Shown here: positions 9,929-21,630 of the stretch, piece after piece
How positions within the stretch are numbered: the first letter of the stretch is position 1
How the letters are laid out: each line of letters starts with the position of its first letter
NCBI RefSeq assembly: GCF_900112065.1
Contig: NZ_FOKE01000001.1
Span: 124,001 to 188,000, forward strand
Length of the DNA: 64,000 bases
Source of the DNA: Cohnella sp. OV330
Lineage (GTDB): Bacteria > Bacillota > Bacilli > Paenibacillales > Paenibacillaceae
Reading direction: 5' to 3'
The notes under the pieces: generated by a model
The model's database searches: none
The model's input: the letters and a program-made list of their open reading frames with translations, nothing else
What the model was told of the DNA's origin: nothing
Position numbers and translations under genes: made by a program

Positions 9929-11485
9929 TCACGGTCGCCCGCCTTCCTTTGTCCGATCGAACGCCTGCAGATACAATTCCTTCAACTTGTTCACGCCCAG
10001 TTTATTCAGCCCCTCGATGAAGGCGTCCCACTCGGACATCGGCTTGTAGCCGAGGATAAACTGGGATACGTTGGCCCCGTAGTACTTGTCCAACTGCTCC
10101 AGCGCCGGTCCCGCCCAGGCGATCTCGTCCGCGGTCAGCAACGGCGGTTCGCCGGAGATGGGGGATGCGTACTTGGCCGCTTCGCGATAGGCATACTGCT
10201 CGCCCGCGCTGCTAAGCGACATGAGCGAGCGATAGTCGAAGCGGCCGTACGTGCCCGCCGTCATGATGCCGGCTTCCTTGCGCAGGTCGTTGGGCTCCTT
10301 GAACAACGGCAGCAGCCTGCGTTTGCCCTCCACGACCTCATAGGTCTCGCCTTCCTTGCCCCAACTCATCAAGTCCATGCCCTCGTCGGCGTACAAAAAG
10401 TCCAAATAACGAAGCGCCGTATCCAGACGGTCCGTCTTGGCGGAGATCGCGAAGCCGAGCGGTTCGTAGTCTTTTCTCGGAAGATAGGCGAACCCGTCCA
10501 CTCCGCTTGGCGGCGCCATGAACGTCAGGTGCTCGCCCGCTTCCAGCTGCGCGTTCATAATCTCGATCTGGCCGATGTACTGGACGGTGATAAACGATTG
10601 ATTCGTCGTCATGAACTGCGTCCAGGCCTTGTAATCCATCGAGAGCCAATCCGGCGGCATGAGCCCTTCTTCGTAAAACTTCCTTAAGTATTCGATCATG
10701 CGCTTAAAATTCGGATCGGTCGGGCCGTATTTGACCTCGCCCGTCTCGGGGTCCCGATAGAACGACGGGTAAACGCCGAACGCAGGACCGAACGTGGCCA
10801 GCGTGCCGAGCCCGTGCCTGAAGACGAACGGGTAGCTGTCGGGGTAGAGCCGTTTCAGCTTCTTGGCGGTCTCATAGAGTTCGTCCCATGTGGCAGGCTC
10901 CTTCAGTCCGTGCTTGTCGAAAATGTCGTCCCTGTAAAACCACACGATCTGGTTGCCAGCGCCCGCGCCGTCGCTGAGCAGCTGGTACATCTCGCCGCCC
11001 GGCGAAGTCATGCGCGCGGCGACATCGGGCCTTGAAGCGAGGAACGCCTGGACGTGGGGCATTCGGTCCAAGTAACCGGAGAGGTTCAGAAAAGCGCCCC
11101 GCGAGCCGTACTTCTGGGCGTCGGCCGGATACAGCGTGAACAGATCCGGCATGTCGCCCGACGCGATCGCCAGCGCCATCGATTCAGGCCCCGTCTGCGT
11201 CTCCTGCTCGACCGCGATGTTCGTCGCCTCGCGTACCCACCGCCATACCGGCCAGTCGGACTGCGCCGGCCAGGCTTGCGATTCTTCCGTCAGCATCGTG
11301 AGCGGCGCTGCGGTCGATGCGGATGCGGACTGCGTGCCCGTCTTGGAGGACGCGGTCGAAGCTGCCGAATCGTTGCCGTCGTCGCCCAAGCAGCCGGTCA
11401 GCGCGGCCAAGACGGCAAGCGTACCGAGAACGGCGAGCGCCTTCCGCGCAGCAGCCCCCGATATTCGTTTTCTACGCTCGATCAA
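9929..11485 (-). CDS. Sugar ABC transporter substrate-binding lipoprotein
   Basis: The 518-residue lipoprotein has the lipobox LTGC, followed by a Ser/Thr/Ala-rich linker and a family-1 solute-binding fold (YtcQ/LplA type). The start is taken as the TTG at 11485, preceded by AAAGGGG at a good distance; a GTG at 11518 overlapping the regulator stop has no ribosome site. It lies directly after, and probably in one transcript with, a membrane AraC regulator. No permease or ATPase genes are nearby, so it either serves transporters elsewhere or supports sensing by the AraC protein. Ligand unknown, presumably an oligosaccharide. Confidence 0.85.
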   Translation of the reverse strand: MIERRKRISGAAARKALAVLGTLAVLAALTGCLGDDGNDSAASTASSKTGTQSASASTAAPLTMLTEESQAWPAQSDWPVWRWVREATNIAVEQETQTGPESMALAIASGDMPDLFTLYPADAQKYGSRGAFLNLSGYLDRMPHVQAFLASRPDVAARMTSPGGEMYQLLSDGAGAGNQIVWFYRDDIFDKHGLKEPATWDELYETAKKLKRLYPDSYPFVFRHGLGTLATFGPAFGVYPSFYRDPETGEVKYGPTDPNFKRMIEYLRKFYEEGLMPPDWLSMDYKAWTQFMTTNQSFITVQYIGQIEIMNAQLEAGEHLTFMAPPSGVDGFAYLPRKDYEPLGFAISAKTDRLDTALRYLDFLYADEGMDLMSWGKEGETYEVVEGKRRLLPLFKEPNDLRKEAGIMTAGTYGRFDYRSLMSLSSAGEQYAYREAAKYASPISGEPPLLTADEIAWAGPALEQLDKYYGANVSQFILGYKPMSEWDAFIEGLNKLGVNKLKELYLQAFDRTKEGGRP

Positions 11486-11514
11486 GCCGGATTCCCCTTT
11501 CCCCGCTGCTTTTC

Positions 11515-13722
11515 TCACGAGATATCTTGCCGCTTCCGGTACTCGCTCGGCGTCATGCCCGTGAACTTCTTGAACATCCGATTGAAGGAGGTGATGTTCT
11601 GGTAGCCGACCGCCTTCGCCACGTCGTTGATTTTGGCGCGGTTGTCGGACAGCAGTTCCTTCGCCCGGGCGACGCGCGTCTCGTTGATGTAGTCGACGAT
11701 ATTGACGCCCGTTTTCCCCTTAAAATAGGTGGATAGATAGCTGCTGTTCATCTTCAGCTTCTCCGCGAGCGCGTCCAGATAGATGGCCTCCGACAAATGC
11801 GCGTTCACGTAGTCGATGACGAAGTCCGTGACCGGATGCTTCTCTTCTTTCTTCGCCTTGAAGGCTTCGGCCGCTTCCGTCACCAAGTCCGCCAGCAGCC
11901 GCTCCAGCTCGGCCGCGGTCTCGCACCGCGCGAGCTGCGCTTCCGTCTGCGCAAGGATGGACGTCAGCCGGTCCTGATCGGCTGGGGTTTGAACGGCGGC
12001 GACGCGAATCTTGCCGACCGTCGACTCCGCAAACCGCAGCAGCGCGGACGCCGGCAACGTCCCGGTCTCCCGCCGGTCGAACATTCGCTGCACGATCGCC
12101 GCGGCTCGCTGCGCGTTTCCTTCCTTCAAGTGAACGAGGAACTCCTTGTCCTCATCCGGCGGCAGCTCGAAGGGCGGCTGCGCCGGCGCGGGCTCGGCGA
12201 TAATCTGCGTCTCGTCCGTCAGCCGCCGATCCTTGACGAGCTGCTGCGCCTCCTCGTAGGCGGACGTCAGCTCGTCCGAGGACCGATGGACCGGCGTCAC
12301 GGCGATCGTCACGACGCCATACGCTCGGTCATGGTCGAACACGTCCTTCATGCGCGTTAGCAAACTGTTCAGGTCGGCCATCCGGTCGGTCGGCACGAGA
12401 CTCAGAATCTGATTGCGCTCGATCTGGAACGTCTGCGCATCGGGGAACTCGGGCTGCAGATGGGCGTCGATATAAGTTTTCATATAATAGAGCCATTTGT
12501 CGATCGGCTCGGCATCGCCTGAATCGCGGCGCCGGAGCTGGACCTGGTACAGGATAAAAACGAACGGCTTGTCCGAGAAGGAAAGGCTCGCGCCGTCGGC
12601 CTCGCGGCTCCGAATCGCCTTCAGCCGGTTGACGAAGCCGACCTGCCGGCGCAGCTCCCGGCTCCCCCGGAGCTCGTCGTCGATCAGGTTGAACTCCCGG
12701 ATCCCGGGCCGGTTCGGCATCGCTTCGTTCATCGAGCGCAGCGATTCGATCACGCGCTTCAGCGGATTGTTGATGCGGACGGCGAACATGACCGCGATCA
12801 GCATGCTAAGCAGCACGGCGGCGGCAAGGATGGCGATCAGCGTCGCGCTCAGCCGCGACTGATAGGCGATCTGCCGGGCCGGTACCCGGTACGCGTAGCT
12901 GTACCCGGTCGCAGTTCCTTTTCGAATAAAATAATAGTCGTCGCCGCGAACGAATCGGTCCTTGCCCGGCTTCGTCAATTCGGCATAGCTCAGGAACGGC
13001 TTCTCTCCTTCCCTGCGGTAGAGGACGCGCCCGTCTTTGTCGTAGACGACGAAGTCGTCGTATTTGCTTTGCTGGAATGCGTCGTACATTTTCCCGGCGT
13101 TAAGGAATACGACCATGTACGATTCCGCGCTGCCGTCGTATTTGAACACGACCGGAATCAAGTCTGCGATCGGCTCGGAGCTGCCTCGGAAGATGGAATT
13201 ATAAAAAGGGGCCGCAGGGAACACCCGGTAGGTATAGGGTTCGGAAAACTGCGCGGTCCAAAAATCCGGCGGATACGCTTCGCTCGCGTAAAACTTGCCG
13301 AACATCGCCCGGGCGCTCGTGCTCGTGTTTTTTTCCAGCACCGTCTTGCCTTGGTCGACGATAAAAGCGATGTTGTCGATAAACAAGTAAGGATTGGCGA
13401 CCCAGGTTGAGATATCGTTAACGATCTGCGGGAACTCGTCGTAGCGGGGAGGCGACTGAAGCCGCTGGACTTCTTCGCTGAGGAACAGGTACATCTGTTT
13501 TTTGACGAGATCCAGGTGCTTCTCGTAGCCGTTCATCGCGTTGTCCAGCATGAGCGTATTGTAATTGACGATCTCTTGCTTGACGCTGCGCTTGGATACG
13601 GAGATCGCATAGACCGTGAGCGAGACGAGCAGCACGATGATGCAAAGGAAACCGGCGATGAGCCGCATGAACAGCGAATAGGATCTGCGTCTGAAAAAAA
13701 GCAACGGCTGAAGTTGTCTCAT
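11515..13722 (-). CDS. Membrane-bound AraC-family transcriptional regulator
   Basis: The 735-residue protein has a first membrane segment at about residues 20-40 (LIAGFLCIIVLLVSLTVYA), an extracellular Cache-like sensor region, a second membrane segment near 300 (LIAILAAAVLLSMLIAVMFA), a helical linker and a C-terminal AraC double helix-turn-helix (LDALAEKLKMNSSYLSTYF, then INDVAKAVGYQNITSFNRMF). The start at 13722 was chosen for GGGGGA five bases upstream; the frame extends further but without support. It likely senses an external sugar or its binding protein and activates nearby polysaccharide-use genes. The sugar-binding lipoprotein gene follows at once. Confidence 0.88.
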   Translation of the reverse strand: MRQLQPLLFFRRRSYSLFMRLIAGFLCIIVLLVSLTVYAISVSKRSVKQEIVNYNTLMLDNAMNGYEKHLDLVKKQMYLFLSEEVQRLQSPPRYDEFPQIVNDISTWVANPYLFIDNIAFIVDQGKTVLEKNTSTSARAMFGKFYASEAYPPDFWTAQFSEPYTYRVFPAAPFYNSIFRGSSEPIADLIPVVFKYDGSAESYMVVFLNAGKMYDAFQQSKYDDFVVYDKDGRVLYRREGEKPFLSYAELTKPGKDRFVRGDDYYFIRKGTATGYSYAYRVPARQIAYQSRLSATLIAILAAAVLLSMLIAVMFAVRINNPLKRVIESLRSMNEAMPNRPGIREFNLIDDELRGSRELRRQVGFVNRLKAIRSREADGASLSFSDKPFVFILYQVQLRRRDSGDAEPIDKWLYYMKTYIDAHLQPEFPDAQTFQIERNQILSLVPTDRMADLNSLLTRMKDVFDHDRAYGVVTIAVTPVHRSSDELTSAYEEAQQLVKDRRLTDETQIIAEPAPAQPPFELPPDEDKEFLVHLKEGNAQRAAAIVQRMFDRRETGTLPASALLRFAESTVGKIRVAAVQTPADQDRLTSILAQTEAQLARCETAAELERLLADLVTEAAEAFKAKKEEKHPVTDFVIDYVNAHLSEAIYLDALAEKLKMNSSYLSTYFKGKTGVNIVDYINETRVARAKELLSDNRAKINDVAKAVGYQNITSFNRMFKKFTGMTPSEYRKRQDIS

Positions 13723-13821
13723 GCGTCCCCCAAGCGTGAAAAATAATGTGCTTCGCCGATCGGGCACCTCAATCTTAACAAGCCTATTCGCGCGTGTAAA
13801 TCGGAACATCCCGTCCGCGTC

Positions 13822-13861
13822 AGAAAAGCGATCCCCGAATCCGCTTGGATCCGGGGATCGC
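13822..13861 (-). terminator. Terminator of the 2328-residue lyase gene
   Basis: GCGATCCCCG and CGGGGATCGC (13828-13861) form a 10-bp stem followed on the minus strand by TTTTCTG. It separates the lyase from the downstream AraC gene. Confidence 0.8.
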
Positions 13862-13888
13862 CCTTATAGTAGAACGCCTGGCGCGAAA

Positions 13889-16800
13889 TCAGATGACGAA
13901 CGGTACCGTCGGATTCGAGGCGATGTCCGCCGAAACCTGCTTGATCGTGCCGTTTAAAGTGACGCTGAACGTGTACGTGACGGGCAGAAGCTCCTTGCGC
14001 GCGATGCCGCCCGAGAACTTGCCGAACGTACGCCAGCCTCCCGCGTAGTACGCGGCTTCGCCGCCTTCGAGCATGTTGCCTTGGACATCTTTCAGTTGAA
14101 GCGCGACATTCGTCGTCTGGAACACGACGATCGGGTCGACGATCGTATCCTGGCTCTTCTGAAGAATGCCTCCCGCGTAAGTCACGGCGTACGCATAGTT
14201 GCCCGGAAGCAGCTCCTTGGACGTCTCGCCGGAGGCCGCGGTCGTGCCGAGCGTGCGCCAGCCGGTCGCGTAGTAGGCTACCTCGCCGCCTTCGAGCGGC
14301 GTACCTTGACTGTTTTTCAGCTGCACCCGCACTTTGACGGTCTGAAAGTCGACTGTCGCGTTGTCGCCCGTATTTTGGCTTTTCTGCTGGGCGGTGCCCT
14401 CGTACGTCATGGCAAACGTATAGTTGCCGGGCAGCAGCTCCTTCGAGACTTCGCCGCCGGTCGCTGGACCGAACGTGCGCCAGCTGTCGGAGTAGAAGGA
14501 GACGACCCCTCCGCCGAGCGCATTGCCCTGGCTGTCCTTCAGCCGAACCTTGACCTTGACGGTCTGGAAATCGATGACGTTGCTGCTGCCCGTGTTCTGC
14601 GACTTCTGCGTCGTTCCGCCCTCGTACGTCATGGCGAACGTGTAGTTGCCGTCCGGCAGCGTCTTGCTCGCCGTCCCCGTCGCATCGGTCGTGCCGAACG
14701 TCTTCCAGTCCCCGTCGTAATAGCTGACCGTCGCGCCCGCGAGCGGATTGCCCGCGCTGTCATTCAACTTCGCGCGGAAGGTCGTCGCCGCGAGCGAAAA
14801 GCTGACCGAATGCGCGTTCTCGACGTTGCCGGCCTTGTCGGCGGACCGGTACTTCACGTTGTACGTCCCCTGTCGGTCGAACGTGACCGGCCCAGTGTAG
14901 GGCAGCCAGGCGGTGCCGTTGTTCAGGCTGTACTCGGTCTTGTCGATGCCCGCGCCGCCGGCATCCGTCGCGCTAAGCGAGAGCGTGACTGGTCCGGCAT
15001 ACGCGCCGCCCGTGCCGTCCGGCTGAGCGGGCGACAGCGTCGCTGTCGTCGTTGGCGCGGTCGTATCCGCCGCGGTCGGCGTCGTATCTTTGTACATGGC
15101 GACGTAGTCGAACAGGAACTGTGTCGTGAACCGGCTGCCCGCGAAGCGGAACGTGTCGACGGAATTCACGTTTGCGCCGTTCATGAATTTGATGCCGGTT
15201 ACCTTGTAAACGCCGTTCACGATCGTCCCCGGCGCGTCGACGGGTCCCGTGTAGGTCTTGAACGCGTCCGCCTCCATGGACAGGTCGTACGTTTTGCTCG
15301 CCGTGTCGATGTCGACGCGAAGCTTGATCCACTGATTTTGCGGCATCTTGAAGAGCGGATTCAGGTTGTTCGCGGGAATCTTGTAGTCCCCGTACTCATT
15401 CGTGGCGGCATTCTTCAGGTTGTAGTAGCCGAAGTTCCCCTCCGAGAAGCCGCCGATCTTCACGATGTCGCTGTTCTGGCCGCGAATCTTGAGTTCAAAG
15501 GTACCCAGCTCCGTGTTCATGAACCGCGTCTCGAACGCTACCTTCCCGCTCAAGGGCGCCGTCGCTCGGATAATGGCAGGGCTTTGCGTATAATCCGAAG
15601 CGCTAGGCGAGTAAGCGTCTTTTAACAGCAGCGACTGCCCTGCGCCGCCGGGCGTCGCCTCGACGGTGACGGAGGAGACGGTGTCGGCGGCTGCTTTGGC
15701 GATCGTCCAGCCGCCAGTCTCGACGAACGCGCCGGCGGGACGCTCGTCGAACGAATCGTAGTAATCGCCGTTGCTGCCTGCGGCTGGCGTCGTGACCGTC
15801 ACGCTCGGCCCGCTCTCGGTCTCCTGGCCCGACGCGCCGATCGCGCGGATCTGGAACGTATACGCCTGGCCCGGCTGGAGCGCGGTCGCATCGTACGCGC
15901 GCGCGCCGCCGGCTACCGTCGCGATTTTCGAATAGGCCTGCGTGCCCTGCTTGCGATAGACCGCATACGAGGCGATGGCGCTGCCGTCGCTCATCGACGC
16001 CGGATCCCACGCCAGTCTGGCGGCGGTCGGGAACAGGTGCGTCTGCGTCGCCGCGGCTCCCGAATTCCACGTCGGAAGGCCGGTCGTGTCCTTGTACATG
16101 GTCGCGTAGTCGAACAGGAACTGGCTCTTATAGCGGTTGCCGCTGAACCGGAATGTATCGATGGTGTTCACCTTCGCGTTATTCAGGAAAGGAATGCCGC
16201 GTACGGTGTACGTGCCCTTCTCCTTGTCCAGCGCGCCGGGAGGCACGCTGATGCCGCCGTAGGACTTGAGCGCGTCCGCTTGCAGCGTCAAATCGTAGGT
16301 GTCGGTATCCGTGTCGAGATCGATGCGCAGCGTGATCCACTGATCCTTGGGCAGCTTGAAGTCGAGGGCGTTGCCAGGAATCTTGACGTTCGTAAAGGTA
16401 CTGCTCCCGGTCCCGGGGTCTACATAATAGCCGAAGGTGCCTCCCGTAAAGCCGGTGAACCGGACGATATTCGCGCCGCCCCCGCGCAAATACAGCTCGT
16501 AGTTGCCGTGCTCGTAGCCCGTCGCGTTGTCCTTGAACAGGCTGTTGAACATGAAGCGGGTCTCGAATTTGACCTTCCCCGCGATCGGCGTCGTCGTTCT
16601 CGTCGCGATCGGGCTCTCGGTATAGCTGTCGTTGCTCGGAGAAAAGTCGTCCTTGACCTGCAGCGATCGTCCTGCGGCGCCCGGCGTGTCCTCGACCGTG
16701 ACGGCGGACGCATTGTCGCCGCTGGCTTTCGCGACGGTCCATCCTGGCATCGAGGGCAGCGTGGCTGCCGGATATTCGTCGAACGAATCGTAGTAATCCC

Positions 16801-19800
16801 CGCCGGCGGCGGAAGGCAGCGTCACCGTCAAGCTAGGGCCGTTTTCCGACCGATTGCCGTCTCCGTCGACCGCTTCGATCTTGAACGTATACGCGCCGCC
16901 GGACTGCAGCTGGGTCGCATCGTACGCATACACGCTGCCCGCGACCGTCGCCACCTGCTCGAACGAAGACTGCGACGCCGTTTTGCGAGAGATCTCGTAC
17001 GTCGCCACGGTCCCCGAATCGTCCGTCGCGGCATCCCACGCCAGTCTGGCTGCGTTCGTGAAAAGGCGGCTTGCTTTGAGAGCAGCGCTCCCCCATTCGG
17101 GCGGCAACGTATCGCTAGCCGGCAGCTCGAGCGGCACGCTGTCCAGCGAAGGATTGTCGCTCGTATCGATCGCCAGCACGACGATGGCATACGCCGTGCC
17201 GGGCACAAGCCCCGTGACCGTAGCGGTCGTCTGGCCGTTTGGCACGACCGTCTTCTGCACGCCGTTCGCGAAGATCGCGTATTCCTTCACCGCTACGTTG
17301 TCCGTCGACGCCGTCCAGGAGACCGTCGCGGATGTATTCGTGCGGGAGACGAGCTGCACGCCGCCCGGCACGCTCGGGCGAACCTCGTCGTCCTTGTTCT
17401 CGATTAAAGCGATCCAGTCCAGGTTCATGGCGCCCTGCGCGTTCCACATCGTGATGTCCACAGGTCCGGCGGGCAACTGCTGGTTGGTGTGAATGCGAAG
17501 ACCTTTCCATACTTCCGGCGCACGGCCCCAGTCCGGCACGCCGTTTGCGTCGAGGGTCACAGGCGCTTCGACGTAGTACGGAATATCTCCGATCATCGCG
17601 AGGCGTCCCGTCATCGTGCCGACGGGGTCGAAGCCGGCGACATACTTGAGGACAAGGTCGTAGTTGCCGGCTTTGGGGACGTTCATCGTCCACTTGACCG
17701 ATTGTCCCGTCTTCGTCCATTCCCCGAGCCCGACGCCGCCGGACAGGAACGGACGCGTCGAATACTTATTAGGCCCATCGACGGCGACGTACGCCTCTGC
17801 TTCCTTCCATTGGAGATTTAACGTAGACCGTTTAACGTCGGGATTCGTCCACACTTCGGCGGGCGTCGGATGGCTGGTACCGATGCGCGCCAGCTTCAGC
17901 GTTCCTGTCGCTCCCCGTACCAGAATCGAGGCTCCCGCTTCCAGATAGACCGTGCTCGGCCGTCCGTGCTTCTCGAACACGAAGCCCGCCGGCGCCTCCT
18001 GGACCTCATACAGGCCCGCTTGGTTGCTCAGCTTGCCCCACGCGACAGGCACGCCGTCCGTATTGCCGTACACCTGCATCGTCACGCTGCTCTGCGCGCC
18101 GTCGATCTCGACGGGCAACGTGATATTGGGCTGCGCCCCAGGCATCGGCGCATTGTTGAGTTTAAAGGCGTGCTGTCCCTTTTCGACGCGCAGCGTAAGC
18201 TTGCTGCCGGACACCTCCCAATGTACGCCGAGATTTGCGAGACCTTCCGCGACGGATCCCCCGCTCGGGAAGTCGGTCCCGGTATCGAAGTCGCGGACGC
18301 GCTGTACGCCCGGCGCTTCGACGGACACCTGCGTCGGATCCGCTTGGCCCGATACGGACAGGCGCTCTCCGTCGTAGGCGATCGTCGCGGGCTGGTCGCT
18401 TTCGATCAGCGTAACGCCGTCTTGGACGACCTTTTTTCCGTCGACGAGCAGCACCGAATCGCCCTTCAGCGCGACAGCCGAACCGTCGAAGCGAATGCTG
18501 CCTGCATCGATCTCGCCGGCCGCCGCCGTCAGGCGGACATACACGACCGTGCCGTCCGCGAAGGTCAGCTTCATATAATCGCCGTGTTTTTCCGAAACGA
18601 CGTTCTGCGCGGCAGAATCCCGCTTGTACGCTTCCAGGGTCGACACGAAGGTCGTCGACGTCGTCTTGGGCGTACTGAAAACGGCATGCACCTGCTCGTT
18701 TGCGGCGAAGCTGCCGCCCGGCTTCACTTCGTTTCCTCCGACGCCGATGTATTGATTGGTCTTGGTGGCGCTTAGGCTATCCGGCGTGTAAAAACGAACC
18801 TTTAGCGCAGCGTCTCCCTTGAGGATCGTCGCGCCGGCGTTGTCGCCGTCGAAATCGAGCTGATCCTGGGCATGCAGCCGCCATTCGAACTTATTGCCCT
18901 GCGGATTCGCGGACTTCAACCTGTCGATCATGACGAACATGCCGGGACGCAAGTAGATGACATCGCGGTCCGACTGGCTGAGCGCGCTGCCGTAAGCGGT
19001 TTTCGCGTCGGCGCTGATCGCGTCGAAGGCAGGCGTCGTCACGAAGCTTTTCACCTTGCCGTCAGCATCGATATCGTTGGCCTTCTGACCGACGCCGCCG
19101 TCGTACGTAATCGCGTTGGCCGCCAACGTCTGCCTCGTATACTGCACCCGGTGCGGCGTATCGTAGCCGTCGTAATGACCGGCTTCGATCGCCAGCGACT
19201 CCCCGAAGGCGTTGATGACGAAGCCGTTCTGATCGGCATAGCTGTGGTTGTAGCTGCCGAACGGGCTCGACCTGAAATACATCGAGACGCGGTCCGGATC
19301 GTACAGCTCGGAATGCATGGCGACCACGCCGACGTCCTCGAACCATCTGGCTCTAGGCAGATCGACCGGCGGGCGGGAAGCCAGGCTATCGTCCCCGTAA
19401 AAGTAGTTGTTGTTAAGCGTAATATCCGGTCCTGTGCCGATCGCCTCCGCCGCCCATTTAAGGCGTGCGTCCTTGCTCATCTGCGACAGCCGATTGTAGA
19501 TGGTGACGCTCGGCTTGGCCGGCAAATACTGGCTGTCGTCCCCTAGGATGCCCTTCGGTATGCCATGCGGGAAAACGTACAGCGGATACATCCCCTCGTT
19601 GCGGGAATAGGCCTTATCATACAAGTTCAGTCCGGTCGAAGCGAGAAGAACATCCTCGAACTCCTGGCCGATCAGATTGGACCACTGCCAGTAGCCCGTT
19701 CCCTGGGACCAGCCGCCGTCCTCCCCGCCCCAAGGCGGCATGATATTGATATAAGCGGGCACGATCTTGGCGTACCACGTCTCCGCCCGGCCGTCCGGGT

Positions 19801-20875
19801 ACTCGCCCAGCATGGCGGTTGCGACGATACCGAGATAACCGAACGCCGACCAGCCGTGCGAGTTGTACGGATTATTTTTAATATTGGTGTCCGAATTGTC
19901 GACGAGCGACGCTACCATCGATCCGGTATGCAGGGCGATCAGTTCCCGAAGCGTCGTTCGCTCCTGCGCCGACAGCACGTCGTAAAGCCAATCGTAGGCC
20001 ATCGCCGAAGCCAGTGCGACTGAGCGCTGGATCTGGTCTTGTTTGCCGGACGGACCCGTCGGGTCCCAGCCTGCGATGCCGGCTACATTGTTGCCGCCGA
20101 ACAGCCGAATCTTCGTGTCGGTCAAATATTTTGGATCTTCCGTAACGAGGTATAGGAAAGCGGTGTCGACCATTTTATTGATCAGATCTTTGGCCTTCCC
20201 CGCATATAGGTCCAGAATTTCTCTTTCCGTGAGCGTGGAATCGGTACTAAGCGGCGGCTCCACCGGAGGCGCCTGACCGGCTGTGAGCAAGGCCAGACCT
20301 TTGAGCTTCTCGTCTATGAATGCCTTTCCGCTGCCCGACAACGCGAGGTCCCTGAATTGCTGTAGCGTGTCCGGCGTCGTCCAGATGCGCGGATGGCCCG
20401 CCGGCACCTTGCCCATCAGCTCGCCGATCGGCGGCACTACGAAGGGTACGTTCTGCGCCTCAATGCGGAATTTCCGCACGTCGCTCCATACCGACCAGCC
20501 CTCCGCTTTCTGGAAGCGAACCCGCCAGTACCAGGTACCGCTATCGAACGTATGCGGGAAGTTATAGACGTTTTCCGTCAGCGCGTTATTCTCGTACGTA
20601 ACGCTCGACACCGACGCGTCACGGCCGACCTGCAGGTCGTAGCCGGTCGCGTTCGGTACCGCGGGCCATCTGAAGTCCGGCGGATTCTGCGTCGTGACCA
20701 AACCCTGCGCAGGCGCGAACGGCAAGTTATAGCCGCCCATCACCGACGCCGGCCATGCCAGGCCCGTCTCTGCCGCCTGCGCGCTTTTGAAGGCGATTCC
20801 GACATCCAGCAGGCTCGCGAACATCGCCAGCAGCATGCTCATGGCCATGATTTTTTTCTTCGTCCAACCCCTCAT
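13889..20875 (-). CDS. Giant secreted heparinase II/III-type lyase with C-terminal ~75-residue repeats
   Basis: The 2328-residue exported protein has a signal peptide ending AQAAE. The N-terminal 1100 residues parallel the 225-6326 protein: Ig-like start, DUF4962-type toroid with [12 protein letters not shown], heparinase region with [11 protein letters not shown], and a CBM-like segment. The second His of the NHNH found in the paralogue is Tyr here. Next come fibronectin III domains alternating with two concanavalin-like segments (about 1140-1910), an Ig-like KTEYSLNNG domain (about 1930-2025) and four repeats (2028-2328) of the VxLKDSQGNxLxGG...YYxxxWRTFG...[10 protein letters not shown] type that also open the three tandem lyases. 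The start has AAAGGAG nine bases upstream. Substrate unknown. A cre-like sequence lies 76 bases upstream. Confidence 0.85.
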   Translation of the reverse strand: MRGWTKKKIMAMSMLLAMFASLLDVGIAFKSAQAAETGLAWPASVMGGYNLPFAPAQGLVTTQNPPDFRWPAVPNATGYDLQVGRDASVSSVTYENNALTENVYNFPHTFDSGTWYWRVRFQKAEGWSVWSDVRKFRIEAQNVPFVVPPIGELMGKVPAGHPRIWTTPDTLQQFRDLALSGSGKAFIDEKLKGLALLTAGQAPPVEPPLSTDSTLTEREILDLYAGKAKDLINKMVDTAFLYLVTEDPKYLTDTKIRLFGGNNVAGIAGWDPTGPSGKQDQIQRSVALASAMAYDWLYDVLSAQERTTLRELIALHTGSMVASLVDNSDTNIKNNPYNSHGWSAFGYLGIVATAMLGEYPDGRAETWYAKIVPAYINIMPPWGGEDGGWSQGTGYWQWSNLIGQEFEDVLLASTGLNLYDKAYSRNEGMYPLYVFPHGIPKGILGDDSQYLPAKPSVTIYNRLSQMSKDARLKWAAEAIGTGPDITLNNNYFYGDDSLASRPPVDLPRARWFEDVGVVAMHSELYDPDRVSMYFRSSPFGSYNHSYADQNGFVINAFGESLAIEAGHYDGYDTPHRVQYTRQTLAANAITYDGGVGQKANDIDADGKVKSFVTTPAFDAISADAKTAYGSALSQSDRDVIYLRPGMFVMIDRLKSANPQGNKFEWRLHAQDQLDFDGDNAGATILKGDAALKVRFYTPDSLSATKTNQYIGVGGNEVKPGGSFAANEQVHAVFSTPKTTSTTFVSTLEAYKRDSAAQNVVSEKHGDYMKLTFADGTVVYVRLTAAAGEIDAGSIRFDGSAVALKGDSVLLVDGKKVVQDGVTLIESDQPATIAYDGERLSVSGQADPTQVSVEAPGVQRVRDFDTGTDFPSGGSVAEGLANLGVHWEVSGSKLTLRVEKGQHAFKLNNAPMPGAQPNITLPVEIDGAQSSVTMQVYGNTDGVPVAWGKLSNQAGLYEVQEAPAGFVFEKHGRPSTVYLEAGASILVRGATGTLKLARIGTSHPTPAEVWTNPDVKRSTLNLQWKEAEAYVAVDGPNKYSTRPFLSGGVGLGEWTKTGQSVKWTMNVPKAGNYDLVLKYVAGFDPVGTMTGRLAMIGDIPYYVEAPVTLDANGVPDWGRAPEVWKGLRIHTNQQLPAGPVDITMWNAQGAMNLDWIALIENKDDEVRPSVPGGVQLVSRTNTSATVSWTASTDNVAVKEYAIFANGVQKTVVPNGQTTATVTGLVPGTAYAIVVLAIDTSDNPSLDSVPLELPASDTLPPEWGSAALKASRLFTNAARLAWDAATDDSGTVATYEISRKTASQSSFEQVATVAGSVYAYDATQLQSGGAYTFKIEAVDGDGNRSENGPSLTVTLPSAAGGDYYDSFDEYPAATLPSMPGWTVAKASGDNASAVTVEDTPGAAGRSLQVKDDFSPSNDSYTESPIATRTTTPIAGKVKFETRFMFNSLFKDNATGYEHGNYELYLRGGGANIVRFTGFTGGTFGYYVDPGTGSSTFTNVKIPGNALDFKLPKDQWITLRIDLDTDTDTYDLTLQADALKSYGGISVPPGALDKEKGTYTVRGIPFLNNAKVNTIDTFRFSGNRYKSQFLFDYATMYKDTTGLPTWNSGAAATQTHLFPTAARLAWDPASMSDGSAIASYAVYRKQGTQAYSKIATVAGGARAYDATALQPGQAYTFQIRAIGASGQETESGPSVTVTTPAAGSNGDYYDSFDERPAGAFVETGGWTIAKAAADTVSSVTVEATPGGAGQSLLLKDAYSPSASDYTQSPAIIRATAPLSGKVAFETRFMNTELGTFELKIRGQNSDIVKIGGFSEGNFGYYNLKNAATNEYGDYKIPANNLNPLFKMPQNQWIKLRVDIDTASKTYDLSMEADAFKTYTGPVDAPGTIVNGVYKVTGIKFMNGANVNSVDTFRFAGSRFTTQFLFDYVAMYKDTTPTAADTTAPTTTATLSPAQPDGTGGAYAGPVTLSLSATDAGGAGIDKTEYSLNNGTAWLPYTGPVTFDRQGTYNVKYRSADKAGNVENAHSVSFSLAATTFRAKLNDSAGNPLAGATVSYYDGDWKTFGTTDATGTASKTLPDGNYTFAMTYEGGTTQKSQNTGSSNVIDFQTVKVKVRLKDSQGNALGGGVVSFYSDSWRTFGPATGGEVSKELLPGNYTFAMTYEGTAQQKSQNTGDNATVDFQTVKVRVQLKNSQGTPLEGGEVAYYATGWRTLGTTAASGETSKELLPGNYAYAVTYAGGILQKSQDTIVDPIVVFQTTNVALQLKDVQGNMLEGGEAAYYAGGWRTFGKFSGGIARKELLPVTYTFSVTLNGTIKQVSADIASNPTVPFVI

Positions 20876-20950
20876 CGTTCCAGCTCCTTTTCAACACGAA
20901 AATGTGAATCGTCATGTGGACTGCTTCCCGCGGGTGTTGCCTCGCACTTT

Positions 20951-20964
20951 TGGAAACGCTTTCG
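20951..20964 (+). promoter_or_regulatory. Weak cre-like site upstream of the giant lyase
   Basis: TGGAAACGCTTTCG differs from the cre consensus at two positions and lies 76 bases before the lyase start. It is weaker than the 6375 site, but its position is similar. Confidence 0.3.
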
Positions 20965-21100
20965 ATCAGGCCTCCCTTCCGTACACGCCTATGGTAGCCC
21001 AGCATCTCGGCCGACGTATATGAACGGATATCGCGATACGTGCAACTATTTCGCTATTTCAAAAAAAGAGATCAGCTTCGAAAAAACAGATTAAGATGCA

Positions 21101-21486
21101 TGCTCGCGGACCGGAGATCCGCTATTTCGCTCAGATTGGGACAATCGCACGTAGTTGCGGACTCAGGAGCCGTTTTTCCAACCAATTGGCGATATTTGAT
21201 GTGCTTTTCGGCGCAATAACGGCTATCCGGTCCGCCAGCGTCGCAAATGCGCCAAAAACGCAAAAATAGCGGCTCCTGAGTCCGCATTCGAGATCACGTC
21301 TTTGCTCGCGGACCGGAGATCCGCTATTTCGCTCAGATGGGGCCAATCGCATGTAGTTGCGGACTCAGGAGCCGTTATTCCGATCAATTGGCTATATTTG
21401 ATGCGCTTTTCGGCGCAAAAACGGCTATCCGGTCCGCCAGCGTCGAAAATGCGCCAAAAACGCAAAAATAGCGGCTCCTGAGTCCG
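21101..21486. repeat. Two-copy 202-bp repeat built of inverted ~50-bp units
   Basis: Copy 1 starts at 21101 and copy 2 at 21303. Each has two forward units (GCGGACCGGAGATCCG, then 51 bases later GCGGACTCAGGAGCCG) and two inverted units about 50 bases apart. GCGGACTCAGGAGCCG and its exact reverse complement flank each copy's centre, so each could fold into a long hairpin. All units end in an A/T-rich CCGxTATT-type tail. It resembles a REP-type intergenic element. No transposase is nearby. Confidence 0.75.
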
Positions 21487-21630
21487 GGGGTTAGATAAAC
21501 GAACAGGGGGAAACGAACGAGGGTAGCGAACGAGGAAGCGCCGCAACGCGCAAAGAAACCGCCCCTTGCATAACGGCTGCGCGTCGCAGCCGTTTGCAAA
21601 GAAACGGTTTCTTTCTAAGTACGGGTTGCT

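Larger units (their letters stand above)
20876..21630. other. Long intergenic region without a gene
   Basis: It holds the leader of the giant lyase, the cre-like site at 20951 and a two-copy inverted-repeat array (21101-21486). A small palindrome AACGGCTGCG/CGCAGCCGTT (21572-21594) may end the beta-helix gene, although it has a poor T run. No reading frame here has a convincing ribosome site. Confidence 0.6.

Noticed and set aside
13741..13800. A fifth copy of the 39-bp promoter motif before the AraC gene at 11515-13722
   Set aside because: Only an AAGATTGAGG half is present; the CTTAA block, the GGGG and the 20-bp distance to a -10 box are missing.
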